A DNA stretch of 64,000 bases from Acidobacteriota bacterium (GTDB lineage Bacteria; Acidobacteriota; Blastocatellia; Pyrinomonadales; Pyrinomonadaceae): positions 1,054,001-1,118,000 of the forward strand of contig QQUY01000001.1 of assembly GCA_003385635.1 (NCBI GenBank), in the 5' to 3' direction. The position numbers and the translations under genes are program-made. The notes beneath the pieces are model-generated. The model made no database searches. It had not been told where the DNA came from and was given only the letters and a program-made list of their open reading frames with translations. This document shows positions 53,806 to 63,156 of this stretch, in pieces (position 1 is the first letter of the stretch; each line of letters opens with the position of its first letter).

Positions 53806-54285
53806 TGTACAGGGATGGAGGGGATGAAAGGGATGGAAGATTGATAATTGAAGATTGAGAATGGATAGTTAAAATTGATGATTGAAAATTGGGAATTCCG
53901 GGTTCAGAAATGACGAAAATCCGATGCAGCCGTTCGTCTTTTCAAACGATGAAAGGGATGGAAAGTTGATAATTGAAAATTGAGAATGGAAACTATAAGT
54001 CCAATGTTCAAAGCAGAACTGCTGTAGTCGGCGTGCTGAACAACTGGCCACTGAATCGAGTCCTTTACCTATTGACTCTTGAACCTTCAACTTTCCATTC
54101 TCAATTTTCAATTATCAATCTTCCATCTTGTTCATCCTGTTCAAAGAGAGTAATCAAACAGGGATGGAGGGGATTAAAGGGATGGGAAGTTGATAATTGA
54201 TAATGGAGAATTGAATCTCTAAGTTCAAAGTTGAACTTCGGACTCTGAATTTTCAATTCTCAATTCTCCATCCCCTTCATCCCTG
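53806..54285. repeat. Cluster of dispersed palindromic elements
   Basis: Copies of an element of about 55 bases (ACAGGGATGGAGGGGATGAAAGG, then ATGGAAGATTGATAATTGA and TTGAGAATGG) occur as 53806-53862, 53944-53992 and about 54157-54213 in one orientation, and about 54092-54146 and 54249-54285 in the other. Arms at 53960-53992 and 54092-54124 are 33-base inverted repeats with two mismatches. No gene is present. Confidence 0.8.
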
Positions 54286-57200
54286 TCAATTCACAGATAC
54301 AGAACTCGGCAGCGGGACATCGCCGTTCGCCCCGAACAGCACCGCCTGGAAGCCGTTAGTCGAGCCGAAGATGTACCACGTCCTGTCACTCGGTCTCCAG
54401 ACAGCGGGATCGAACCTTCCGTCGCCGTCAAAGTCTCCCGGTGACGGGACATCGCCGTTCGCTCCCCAGGGGAAGGCGAAGAACGAGTCGTCCTCACTCC
54501 TGATCACATACCATTCAGAAGTCGAGGGCCTGAAGAACGCCACATCCGCCTTTCCGTCTCCCGTCCAGTCTCCAACAGTTGTACGGTCTCCCGGAGCCCC
54601 GAACTGGAAGGCCTTCACTCCTTCAGAAGATCTCAGAAGCCAGAACTGGTTGTCAGGCGATCTGTAGACACCGACGTCATCCATCCCGTCACCGTCGTAA
54701 TCGGCGACGATCGGCTGATCTGCAGCGACTCCGAAGGGAACTACAGTAAGTCCTCCGTCAGAGCTCCTGACGATGAACCATGTTCCAGATGAGGGACGAT
54801 AGACGGCGGGATCGGCCTTTCCGTCTCCGTCAAAGTCTCCCGGAGCGGGAATGTCTCCCGAGGCACCGAAGGGGAAAGCGAAGAACGAGTCATCCTCAGA
54901 GCGCAGGATGAACCACTCACCGGTGGAAGGACGCCAGAAAGCAATGTCGGTCTTTCCGTCGCCTGTGAAGTCAGAAGCTACAGGGATGTCGTCCGAGTTC
55001 CCGAACTGAAGGCCCCGAGTCCCCTGGTCCGAGGACCTGAGGTACCACCACTGCGAGGAAGACCCCTCGGGGCCTACGCTCTCGGCAAGAGAGCCTGCGT
55101 TCGGCCGGAAGACAGAGACATCGGTCTTTGAGTCGCCGTCAAAATCGAAAACAGTCGTTCCAGTGGAAGCCTCCTGTGACACGTTGTACGCAACGAGAGA
55201 AAAGGTCTGATCAGTGCTGTCACCGTTTCCAGGGATTCCATCTCCGTTAAGCGCAACCGACCTGACCTCTATCGAAACCGGTGTACCGGCCGCTATTCCA
55301 GCTGGCAACCTGACCATTTCGACATTGTTGACCGAATCGGCCGTTCCGCCGGTTTCAGAGGTGCCATTTGTGAATACGTTTCCTTTGTATTCAGTTCCGC
55401 CGATCGTAACGGTGAGGTCGAGGTTATTAACAAGTGCTGGATCGGTCGCTCCGGGGGGATCTGTCCAGACCAGCGCGATCCTCAGCGGTTTCGATGCATC
55501 ATCGACCGAACCATCAATTACGTTCGCGAATCCCGGTTCAAAGATCTGGGTAGTCTCGTTCTTGAAGAGAGTAGAAGTACCGTCGTCGAAGATTAACTTC
55601 ATATTGACTCTGCCCCACCCTTCGTCTCCGTTCGGGATCGGGTCGGTCGCGCCGGTTCCCGTCATTTCTATTCCCGAATTCAGGATCGCCGCCTTTACAA
55701 GCGACGGCTGCGGAAGCTGTCCGCCGTTGTTATTCTTCCAGAACTGGGTAAATAACGCGGCAACGCCCGCGACCTGCGGCGCAGCGTGAGAGGTCCCGAT
55801 GCTGTAAACGTGATTGGCATCGATCACCCCTGAAGTCCCGGACGAACTCGCGGCACGACCCCCGGAAATGAAGGTTCCGGGCGCTGTTATATCGGGCTTG
55901 ATCCTTCCGTCAGCCGCAGGGCCACGGCTCGAGGAACTACGCATTTGGTCCATGTTGTCGGAAGACGAACCTCCGAGAAGCGGCCGTACATTCTCGGAAT
56001 TTGCTACCGCGATGACGTTCTTAGCCATTTTGGGCTGCGTCAGTCCGCTGGCGCCCGAGTTTCCGGCGGAGAAAACGATATTGATCGGGTCCACGGTTCC
56101 GGCGAATGAGGCGTCGAAGACAAAGCTGTCCCACATGGCAGCGAAGGCATTGTAGACATTTCCGTTCGTACCTGCGCCCCAACTGTTATTAATAATGGAT
56201 CCGTTGACTCCGTTTGGTCCCGCAGTGCTGACGGTGTCGTCAACAGACTGGGAGTCTGTCGTTGTGTTTCCGCTAACTAGGAACGGGATATTGATGATGT
56301 TTGCGCCAGGAGCGATCCCGCTTCCATAGTTATATCCTAGCGAATCGAGAGTCCCGAAAGGTATGTTCCCCGCAACGATACTTGCGTTGATATGTCCGTG
56401 GCTTCCCTGGCCGCCAGGAGCGGCACCCCGCAAAGGGCCATCGATCGTGTTAGTAGCTGTGATGTAGAAACCGCCCTGTCCAGGGATCTGGACGCCGCTG
56501 TCGGAAATGGCGACCGTGACGCCGGTTCCATCAACTCCGAACTGGGTCAATGGATCGTATCCTGGGCCGTCAATGGTCGTTACATTGGTATAGTTTCCGG
56601 CGACGATCTGCGCGGCCGCCTCGTCTTCCGCTACCGGTTTGTCGTAGGGATCTATCCGGAAGACGTCTTCGATCAAGGCGATCTTCGCGACCGCTTCTGA
56701 CTCCGCCTTTACAGTGACAAGGTCGAAGAAACCGTAAGGAGGCTCCTGGACCTCAACGATCTCTACACCCTTTGTAGACCTTATCTGTTGGAAGGCCGCC
56801 GCAAGATCCGCGCGTTTGAACACGGCAACGTGAAATTCTTCTACCCCGGGAGCTGCGCTTTCCGCCCTTTGCGTCGCCTGTGTCGATATCCTGTACTCCG
56901 GTTTGTATCTTCCGATCCACCGGACACGGGAATGCGATGCTAGCGTGTTGGCTGCTACGGCGTCTCCGTAAACGATAAACGCCCTGTGCGGAACATACTG
57001 GATGACCTCGGCTCCTGCTTCGCGAATGCTCTGAAGCCACTCGTCCGTCGCATATGCCGCCAATTGGACAATAAAATACTGTTTCTCTGAGCCTGAGGTT
57101 ACCGCACTTTTGAAAGCTTTTGTTTCGAGCGGCTCGAACCTAGCGGAGGGAACCGAGATCTCGGTTTCGAGCCTTCGTTCGGAAAGCCCGGTTAAATTAT

Positions 57201-57504
57201 CTTCCGTATCCTGCCTAACTACCACGATCTCGGAACCATACTCCGAGATCACTCCGCCGGAAGCGCGTGCAGCCTGTTTCTCCGACTCGTTTCGAGCAGT
57301 TACAGAGACTATACGGTTCTGTGGATCCCGGATGGCCGTCTTCACTTCGTCCGCCTTCAAGAACTTTCGAAGCACCGGCGCCGGCTCCTCCGTTTCCTGA
57401 GCCTCCAGGCTTAATGCAAAGTAGAACGCGGTAAATGCCGCAATGGCGGCGAAAGCTATCGCAAAGAGAAGACTACGGAAACGGATCGTAACTCGAATGT
57501 TCAT
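54286..57504 (-). CDS. Secreted subtilase (S8) with C-terminal FG-GAP cassette
   Basis: This 1072-residue protein has a hydrophobic N-terminal signal (about 10-36), a propeptide-like region to about 300, then an S8 catalytic domain: Asp335 in A-I-S-D-S-G-V, His369 in G-S-H-G-H-I-N-A, Asn440 in I-N-N-S-W-G, and Ser572 in G-T-S-H-A-A-P. The His motif is H-G-H rather than H-G-T-H, a small deletion. A C-terminal beta-sandwich (about 620-780) precedes the FG-GAP cassette (about 795-1072), which resembles the two stand-alone FG-GAP proteins at about 75 percent. All catalytic residues are present, so it is likely active outside the cell. Confidence 0.88.
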   Translation of the reverse strand: MNIRVTIRFRSLLFAIAFAAIAAFTAFYFALSLEAQETEEPAPVLRKFLKADEVKTAIRDPQNRIVSVTARNESEKQAARASGGVISEYGSEIVVVRQDTEDNLTGLSERRLETEISVPSARFEPLETKAFKSAVTSGSEKQYFIVQLAAYATDEWLQSIREAGAEVIQYVPHRAFIVYGDAVAANTLASHSRVRWIGRYKPEYRISTQATQRAESAAPGVEEFHVAVFKRADLAAAFQQIRSTKGVEIVEVQEPPYGFFDLVTVKAESEAVAKIALIEDVFRIDPYDKPVAEDEAAAQIVAGNYTNVTTIDGPGYDPLTQFGVDGTGVTVAISDSGVQIPGQGGFYITATNTIDGPLRGAAPGGQGSHGHINASIVAGNIPFGTLDSLGYNYGSGIAPGANIINIPFLVSGNTTTDSQSVDDTVSTAGPNGVNGSIINNSWGAGTNGNVYNAFAAMWDSFVFDASFAGTVDPINIVFSAGNSGASGLTQPKMAKNVIAVANSENVRPLLGGSSSDNMDQMRSSSSRGPAADGRIKPDITAPGTFISGGRAASSSGTSGVIDANHVYSIGTSHAAPQVAGVAALFTQFWKNNNGGQLPQPSLVKAAILNSGIEMTGTGATDPIPNGDEGWGRVNMKLIFDDGTSTLFKNETTQIFEPGFANVIDGSVDDASKPLRIALVWTDPPGATDPALVNNLDLTVTIGGTEYKGNVFTNGTSETGGTADSVNNVEMVRLPAGIAAGTPVSIEVRSVALNGDGIPGNGDSTDQTFSLVAYNVSQEASTGTTVFDFDGDSKTDVSVFRPNAGSLAESVGPEGSSSQWWYLRSSDQGTRGLQFGNSDDIPVASDFTGDGKTDIAFWRPSTGEWFILRSEDDSFFAFPFGASGDIPAPGDFDGDGKADPAVYRPSSGTWFIVRSSDGGLTVVPFGVAADQPIVADYDGDGMDDVGVYRSPDNQFWLLRSSEGVKAFQFGAPGDRTTVGDWTGDGKADVAFFRPSTSEWYVIRSEDDSFFAFPWGANGDVPSPGDFDGDGRFDPAVWRPSDRTWYIFGSTNGFQAVLFGANGDVPLPSSVSVN

Positions 57505-57522
57505 ATGTCCAGATCAGAGGTG

Positions 57523-57551
57523 AAATAAAACCGGGGCAAACCGCGCCCCGG
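57523..57551 (-). terminator. Terminator after the aminotransferase gene
   Basis: On the minus strand a perfect seven-base GC stem (CCGGGGC / GCCCCGG; arms 57545-57551 and 57531-57537) with a seven-base loop is followed by TTTTATTT. It separates the aminotransferase from the subtilase gene downstream. Confidence 0.8.
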
Positions 57552-57600
57552 CCAGCTTGTTAAACTTTTCGGAAAGTCCATTCCCTTGGATTCAATGGAT

Positions 57601-58947
57601 TTACAGCGATGCTTCGATCGATTGGCCAAAGAGGTCGACCGCGACATCAACATTTTCCTTTGTCAGGATCAGAGGAGGTGACCAGCGGATCGTGGAAGTG
57701 CCGCACCCTAAAATAATGAGCCCGCGGTTAAAACAGTCCAGCTCTATTCTGTTTCGAAGATCCACATCCGGCGACCCGTCCTCTTTCACGAATTCGACGC
57801 CGAGCATCATTCCAAGTCCGCGAACGTCGCCAATACAATCATACTTTTCCTGAAGCCCTCTGAGCCCTGTTTCAAGGTATTCGCCGACCTCACGAGCGTT
57901 ATCAAGCAGCCCGTTCTCAAGCAGCTCGATCGTCTTCAACGCCGAAGCGATACAAACGGGGTTCCCGCCGAAAGTGGAAGCGTGTGCTCCCTTGTGCCAC
58001 GACATTACCTCTGATCTTGCTACAGTCGCACCGATCGGAAGCCCGGAGCCGATTCCTTTGGCGAGGCACATTATGTCGGGTTTGACGCCGGAATGCTCGA
58101 TCGCGAACATCTTTCCGGTGCGGCCCATTCCGCTCTGGACCTCGTCGACGATCATCATTATCCCGTGCTCGTCGCATATCTCACGGATCCTTTTCAGGAC
58201 CTCTGGCGGCATCGGAACATAACCGCCCTCACCCTGCACCGCTTCAACGACAATGCCGGCTACTTCTTCCGGCGGAGTTGTCGTATTAAACAGCCGCTTC
58301 TCGATCCAGTCCGTGGTTCCCATACAGCACGAGCCATCATCGCACTTTCCGAGATTGAACGGACACCTGTAACAGTATGAATACGGAACGTGCGTTACGT
58401 CGATCGCCTGTCGCATAAATCCGAGCCTTTGAGCCCGTTTCGACGAGGTGAGTGACAGCGCCCCAAGAGTCCTCCCGTGAAACGATCCATAGAAAGAAAT
58501 GAACTTCTGCCGCTTTGTGTGGTACATAGCCAGCTTGAGTGCGGTCTCGATCGCTTCGGCTCCCGAATTGGCAAAATGTGTCCTGGTGTCGCCCTCGATC
58601 GGGCAGATCTCGTTCAGCTTGCGACCGAGATCCGGCATGTGGCGGTAATAGAAGTCCGTTCCACACATATGGATCAGGGTCTTAGCTTGTTCCGAGATGG
58701 CTTCGACGATCTCCGGGTGGCAGTGTCCGGTTGAACACACGGCGACGCCGGCGTTGCAATCGAGAAACACGTTGCCGTCCACGTCGGTCATCCACACGCC
58801 CTCAGCGTGGTCTGCAACCAGTTTGTAATCGGGTCTTGGATAGCTCGGGGTTACATACTTTTCATCTTCCGCAATAACCTGGCGGGCATTCGGTCCCGGG
58901 AGTTCCGTGTTTATCTGCGGTCTTTTAACTTCAGTTCCTGGAATCAT
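57601..58947 (-). CDS. Class III PLP aminotransferase (acetylornithine/4-aminobutyrate family)
   Basis: This 448-residue enzyme has the PLP lysine in L-A-K-G-I-G-S-G (Lys297), Asp268 in I-V-D-E-V-Q-S-G, and G-A-E-A-I-E-T-A-L-K near 129-138. A Cys-rich insert (Y-C-Y-R-C-P...C-D-D-G-S-C-C, about residues 191-208) is present; I recall similar Cys pairs in the 'acetyl ornithine aminotransferase family' proteins related to archaeal GabT-like enzymes. The substrate may be 4-aminobutyrate or another omega-amino acid; acetylornithine is less likely because no arginine genes are near. A GGAGG site precedes the start. Confidence 0.88.
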   Translation of the reverse strand: MIPGTEVKRPQINTELPGPNARQVIAEDEKYVTPSYPRPDYKLVADHAEGVWMTDVDGNVFLDCNAGVAVCSTGHCHPEIVEAISEQAKTLIHMCGTDFYYRHMPDLGRKLNEICPIEGDTRTHFANSGAEAIETALKLAMYHTKRQKFISFYGSFHGRTLGALSLTSSKRAQRLGFMRQAIDVTHVPYSYCYRCPFNLGKCDDGSCCMGTTDWIEKRLFNTTTPPEEVAGIVVEAVQGEGGYVPMPPEVLKRIREICDEHGIMMIVDEVQSGMGRTGKMFAIEHSGVKPDIMCLAKGIGSGLPIGATVARSEVMSWHKGAHASTFGGNPVCIASALKTIELLENGLLDNAREVGEYLETGLRGLQEKYDCIGDVRGLGMMLGVEFVKEDGSPDVDLRNRIELDCFNRGLIILGCGTSTIRWSPPLILTKENVDVAVDLFGQSIEASL

Positions 58948-59392
58948 TTAGTTCCTCCGTATTGTATATAGAAAACGCCTTTGCGGCTGTTAGGAAGAGC
59001 CGGCCAAACACCGGCCGGCAATGCGCACGGAGGAATGCCTAGTCGCCGCCGAACAAGTCGGGTCTCAGCGAAACAGGCCTAAGACTTGCGATGCATCTGG
59101 ATGTCATGTAATTGAACAAGCCCAAATATAGCAGATACGCAAATTGCTACCAACCCTGATTTCGGCTGGATTTGATGCGTCTCGACAAGATGCTTCGGTG
59201 CCTGGAGGGTCTCGAGGGACCGGTCAACCTATGTCGATATAGTTCTGAGATGTAGGTCTGAACTGAAGGCCGCGGGCGGGTGGATAGAAGACGCTCAAGG
59301 ATGGATTAGATGTTGAGCCAGGGTCATCTATCCCGATAAAGAATGACAGTTTGAAGGAATGGATTCCGGGCGCCGCGAGCAAACTTCCGGGA
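58948..59392. other. Intergenic region, no secure gene
   Basis: This 445-base stretch holds a GC-rich inverted repeat (GCCGG...CCGGC, about 58999-59020) and a short minus-strand ORF (59224-59406) of 60 codons without a ribosome site or recognisable motif. It probably includes the promoter of the aminotransferase gene. Confidence 0.4.
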
Positions 59393-59794
59393 TCACTGAT
59401 TCGCACCGCGATCGATGATTCGCCATTCCAGCATCACAAGAGCCATTATGATCACGACCTCGCCCAGAAAGTACGAGATTCCCAGCCAATTCAGGCTGCC
59501 TGAGAGATAGACGACCAGAGATAGTGTGGTAATGCAATAGACGGTGTTCAAAACTGCGATGGCCAAAAGAAAAGTCTTCCACTTTTGAGGGTTCAGGGCG
59601 AAACACGTCAACGAGATCACCGCCAGAAACAAGGCCGCGGCTGCGAGCGCGTACGCGATCCGCGAATCCATTCCAAACAACGATTCAAACCTTGCAACCA
59701 CCAGTGTGAGCAGGCCTGCGGTCACGATTGCTCCGATCCCGTCGATAAGAAAGATAAGCTTTCGGGACTTCTCGCCGTTCGGTATCAATCGCAT
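59393..59794 (-). CDS. Small four-helix integral membrane protein
   Basis: This 133-residue protein starts at 59794, selected by a GGGAGG ribosome site; the upstream ATG 13 codons earlier lacks one. Four hydrophobic segments are predicted, near residues 14-35, 42-63, 70-91 and 99-120, with short charged loops. It has no known motif. It is divergent to the DUF255 gene, 128 bases away. Confidence 0.65.
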   Translation of the reverse strand: MRLIPNGEKSRKLIFLIDGIGAIVTAGLLTLVVARFESLFGMDSRIAYALAAAALFLAVISLTCFALNPQKWKTFLLAIAVLNTVYCITTLSLVVYLSGSLNWLGISYFLGEVVIIMALVMLEWRIIDRGANQ

Positions 59795-59922
59795 GAAATC
59801 GCCTCCCAAAATCGAAATATAGCGGGAAAGCAAGCTGTTTGCAGCCCCGGATTAACAGGTCGAGCAGCCTGGTCTGAAACCGTCGCTTTGCGATGACGCA
59901 CAGGAGGTGGAAGAATTGAAAA

Positions 59923-61974
59923 ATGCAAAGTCCAAAGCGTTCAACAAACCGTCTGGCAAATGAGACCAGTCCGTATCTTCTCCAGCACGCGCATAATCCG
60001 GTCGATTGGTACCCTTGGAGCGAAGAGGCCTTTGCGAAAGCGAAGTCTGAAGACAAGCCTGTGCTGCTCAGCATCGGCTATTCGGCCTGTCACTGGTGCC
60101 ACGTGATGGAGCGAGAATCGTTCGAGGACGAGAAGATCGCCTCAATAATGAACGAGCGTTTCGTCAACATCAAGGTTGATATGGAAGAGCGTCCGGACGT
60201 GGACAAGATCTATATGAACTTTGTCCAGATGACGACCGGGAGTGGAGGCTGGCCGATGACGGTGTTCCTTACTCCGGATCAAAAGCCGTTTTTTGGCGGG
60301 ACGTATTTTCCTCCTCAGCCAAGGTTCAATCTCCCTAGTTTTGAACAGATCCTTGTCAGCGTATCAAGTGCCTATGCGGACAACAGGGAAGAGGTGCTGA
60401 GGTCCGCAAACGATATTCTCGGCGAGATTAGGCGGATCGCGATCGCAGAATCAGATCAGGCTGGATTCGGCGAGGATCTGCTTGAAACGGCATACCTGTC
60501 ATTTGAGAGGTCATTTGACCGACGAAACGGCGGATTTGGGGGAGCGCCTAAATTTCCTGCCCCAATGTCGCTCGAGTTTCTCCTCCGGTATTTCAAGCGC
60601 ACGAGCGATGACCGGGCGGCGGAGATCGTAATCGAAACCTGCAGGAAAATGGCTTTTGGCGGTATCTTTGACCAGCTTGGAGGCGGCTTTCACCGCTACA
60701 CGGTCGATGCGAACTGGTTGACGCCTCACTTCGAGAAGATGCTTTACGACAATGCACAGCTCGCAAGATTTTATCTGCACCTTTATCAATTGACCGGAGA
60801 CGAATTCTACGAGCGGATCGTCCGCGAAACTTTGGATTACGTGCTACGTGAAATGACAGATGCCAAGGGAGGTTTCTACTCCGCTCAGGATGCCGACTCG
60901 GAAGGTGTTGAGGGGAAATTCTTTGTCTGGACCCCCGCGGAGATCAGAGAGGTTTTGGATCAAGATGCGGCTGACGCTTTCTGTGCTTTTTATGACGTGA
61001 CAGAACAAGGGAATTTTGAAGGGAAGAGCATTCTTCGCGTCACGAAGTCGATAGCTGGGACCGCCGACGCTCTAGGTATCGCAGAAGAAGAGCTTGCATC
61101 CGTATTGGAAGAAGGGAGAAAAAAACTCTTCTCCCACAGAGAATCTCGTGTCAAGCCATTTCGAGACGAAAAAGTCCTGACGGCGTGGAACGGCCTGATG
61201 CTCGCCGCATTCGCAGAAGCAGCGATGATCCTTCGAGATGACAAGTATATGCAGGCGGCGAGGAACAACGCGGATTTCCTGCTTGAAGAGCTGAGAACCG
61301 AAGACGGTCTCTTGAGGACCTGGAAGGATGGCAAGGCCAAACTGCAGGCCTACGTCGAAGACTATTCAAACCTTGCGGACGGGCTTATCGAGCTGTACCA
61401 GGCTTCAGGAGAAGATAGTTATCTCTTTGCGGCGAGGGAACTGTCAGACGAGATGATCGCATCCTTCTGGGACGAGGAGTCGGGCGGCCTGTTTTTCACG
61501 GCCTCTGATCACGAGGAGTTAATCGTACGCACAAAGGACTTTAACGACAACGCGACCCCCTCCGGCAATTCAGCGGCAGCAGATGTGTTGTTGAGGCTCT
61601 CGCGAATCTTCAGCGATCAAAAGTATGAGAGATTTGCAATGGGGATCCTGCGGCTCGTGGCTCCGATGGTGCGCCGCTATCCGGGCGCATTCGGACGCGC
61701 AATCTCGGCGATGGAGTTCGCGATCGGCGATGTCAAAGAGATCGTGATCATCGGAAGCCGCTCCGGGGAGTTTGAGAATATCCTTGCCGAGAATTACTTT
61801 CCGTTGAAGGTGGTGTTGCGCGCGGCCGAACCGGATACTGGATCGGCGCTTTCGCTGCTTCAAGGCCGAGACAGGGTAGATGGGAAAACAACAGTCTATG
61901 TCTGCGAGAATGGTACCTGCCGCCTGCCTGCAACAGATAAAGCGGGAATGAAAAAACAGTTGGGCATCGGGTGA
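59923..61974 (+). CDS. Thioredoxin-domain DUF255 (YyaL/SSP411-like) protein
   Basis: This 683-residue protein has an N-terminal thioredoxin-like domain of the DUF255 type ([11 protein letters not shown]-x-N-P-V-D-W-Y-P-W, residues 13-32; redox pair C-H-W-C at 56-59; G-G-W-P-M near 108-112) and a long all-helical (alpha/alpha)6-toroid domain resembling N-acylglucosamine 2-epimerase. Several members are annotated as spermatogenesis-associated (SSP411). Function is not established in bacteria. A perfect-stem terminator follows. Confidence 0.93.
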   Translation: MQSPKRSTNRLANETSPYLLQHAHNPVDWYPWSEEAFAKAKSEDKPVLLSIGYSACHWCHVMERESFEDEKIASIMNERFVNIKVDMEERPDVDKIYMNFVQMTTGSGGWPMTVFLTPDQKPFFGGTYFPPQPRFNLPSFEQILVSVSSAYADNREEVLRSANDILGEIRRIAIAESDQAGFGEDLLETAYLSFERSFDRRNGGFGGAPKFPAPMSLEFLLRYFKRTSDDRAAEIVIETCRKMAFGGIFDQLGGGFHRYTVDANWLTPHFEKMLYDNAQLARFYLHLYQLTGDEFYERIVRETLDYVLREMTDAKGGFYSAQDADSEGVEGKFFVWTPAEIREVLDQDAADAFCAFYDVTEQGNFEGKSILRVTKSIAGTADALGIAEEELASVLEEGRKKLFSHRESRVKPFRDEKVLTAWNGLMLAAFAEAAMILRDDKYMQAARNNADFLLEELRTEDGLLRTWKDGKAKLQAYVEDYSNLADGLIELYQASGEDSYLFAARELSDEMIASFWDEESGGLFFTASDHEELIVRTKDFNDNATPSGNSAAADVLLRLSRIFSDQKYERFAMGILRLVAPMVRRYPGAFGRAISAMEFAIGDVKEIVIIGSRSGEFENILAENYFPLKVVLRAAEPDTGSALSLLQGRDRVDGKTTVYVCENGTCRLPATDKAGMKKQLGIG

Positions 61975-61995
61975 TCCCGATCAGAATGCAAAAAG

Positions 61996-62030
61996 AAAAA
62001 GGCACCGGCCATTTCTGGCGGTGCCTTTTT
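61996..62030. terminator. Bidirectional terminator between convergent genes
   Basis: Arms AAAAAGGCACCG(G)CC (61996-62010) and GGCGGTGCCTTTTT (62017-62030) pair except for one bulged base. Both flanks are A- or T-rich, so it can act for the DUF255 gene and for the lipoprotein gene on the other strand. Confidence 0.85.
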
Positions 62031-62051
62031 CCAATACGTCTGAATGACGAA

Positions 62052-62375
62052 CTAGTTTCCGGTAGCCTTGTTGGCTGCGTCCTTAGCTGCGTCAACAGCC
62101 TTGTCAGCAGCGTCCATTGCCTTGTTTGCAGCTTCCTTCGTGGCGTCAGCAGCCTTGTTGGCAGCTTCCTTCATTTCGGTCATTGCATTCGAGTTCGAAT
62201 CAGCATTAGCTTCCGAGTTCGATTCCGTGGTGTCTTCCGGAGAAGCTTCGTTCTCCATATTCACGTTCGTGTTTTCGGCATTCGAATTGTTAGCATTCGA
62301 ATCCGTTCCGGTCGGGCATCCAAGGCCGAAAAGGCCGAGTGCCAGAACCAGTGTCAAAAGAAAAATCTTATTCAT
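62052..62375 (-). CDS. Ala/Asn-rich lipoprotein
   Basis: This 107-residue protein has a signal peptide with lipobox G-L-G-C (cysteine at residue 20), an Asn/Ser/Glu-rich linker (about 21-62), and a helical repeat of the form K-x-A-A-N/D-K-A-x-D-A (about 68-107) with 11-residue periodicity, which may form an amphipathic helix along the membrane. It looks like a paralogue of the gene upstream. It has a matching promoter, leader and shared signal peptide. Confidence 0.7.
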   Translation of the reverse strand: MNKIFLLTLVLALGLFGLGCPTGTDSNANNSNAENTNVNMENEASPEDTTESNSEANADSNSNAMTEMKEAANKAADATKEAANKAMDAADKAVDAAKDAANKATGN

Positions 62376-62474
62376 TGTTTAGAGTTCTCCTGTCTTCTTC
62401 AAAGTATTCTGTCTTCTTAATTAAAATGACTGCTTTTACACAGTCATCTGCCTGACTTTGTCAGGACAACGGAC

Positions 62475-62503
62475 AATATACGGAACCGTTATCCGATAGT
62501 CAA
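62475..62503 (-). promoter_or_regulatory. Promoter of the Ala/Asn-rich lipoprotein
   Basis: On the minus strand TTGACT (62498-62503) and TATATT (62475-62480) are separated by 17 bases. Two small hairpins, 62451-62465 and 62426-62447, lie in the leader. The -35 and -10 hexamers equal those of the next gene. Confidence 0.75.
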
Positions 62504-62505
62504 AT

Positions 62506-62545
62506 TAAAAAAGGCACAAATTCAGCGAGTTTGTGCCTTTTTTTC
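62506..62545 (-). terminator. Terminator after the Asn/Ser-rich lipoprotein
   Basis: AAAAAAGGCACAAA (62507-62520) and TTTGTGCCTTTTTTT (about 62530-62544) form a 13-14 base stem with T- and A-rich flanks, able to terminate on both strands. It separates the two lipoprotein units. Confidence 0.85.
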
Positions 62546-62563
62546 CAAGTCGTTTTCAGCGGT

Positions 62564-62827
62564 TTAGGAGTCCGAATTATCTTCAGAATCCGACGAGTTG
62601 CTGTCAGCGTTCGAATTTGAGTCGTCAGCGTTGTCCGAACCCGAGTTACCGGTGTTGTCCGAACCGGTATCATTTGCCGTGTTCGCCGGGCTCGGCGACT
62701 CAGCAGCGGTATTTTCAGGCGACGCATTGTTGGCCTCATTTGCGTTGTTGGAATCTCCTGCCGGAGGGCAGCCGAGTCCGAAGATGCCAAGTGCCAGCAC
62801 CGCGGTCAAAAGCAAGGTCTTCTTCAT
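62564..62827 (-). CDS. Asn/Ser/Asp-rich lipoprotein
   Basis: This 87-residue protein has a signal peptide with lipobox G-L-G-C (L-A-L-G-I-F-G-L-G-C-P). The mature 67 residues are almost entirely Asn, Ser, Asp, Ala, Thr and Gly (S-D-N-A-D-D-S-N-S-N-A-D-S-N-S), a disordered acidic chain without a folded domain. It may act as a surface spacer. It is the upstream of two tandem paralogues with the same promoter and the same 19-base leader. Confidence 0.65.
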   Translation of the reverse strand: MKKTLLLTAVLALGIFGLGCPPAGDSNNANEANNASPENTAAESPSPANTANDTGSDNTGNSGSDNADDSNSNADSNSSDSEDNSDS

Positions 62828-62927
62828 ACTTTCTAATCTCCTGTCTTCTTCAAAGTTGGGGTAGAGCCTAAACGAAAAACAACCGGGAAAACCGGCTTTT
62901 CACTCAATGCTCGCAAGAACAAAAGCC

Positions 62928-62956
62928 AATATAAAGACCGGGGACCCATTAGTCAA
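62928..62956 (-). promoter_or_regulatory. Promoter of the Asn/Ser-rich lipoprotein
   Basis: On the minus strand TTGACT (62951-62956) and TATATT (62928-62933) are separated by 17 bases, the same layout and sequence as at 62475-62503. Confidence 0.75.
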
Positions 62957-63156
62957 ATTCTATTTTCCTCGCAAAAACAGGATTTCGGGTCGGTAGGTGA
63001 AGCCACGACGCCCCCGACCCGGACCGAATCAAACCTGATTAATCATATAAAGCTGACAAAGATTGACTAAACGATGTTTAAGCGTTTATCTTTCAAGCAG
63101 AAGGTCCTCTGCTCCCGACTACCGAAAACATAAACGTCGGTCCCTCCTTTTCACAG

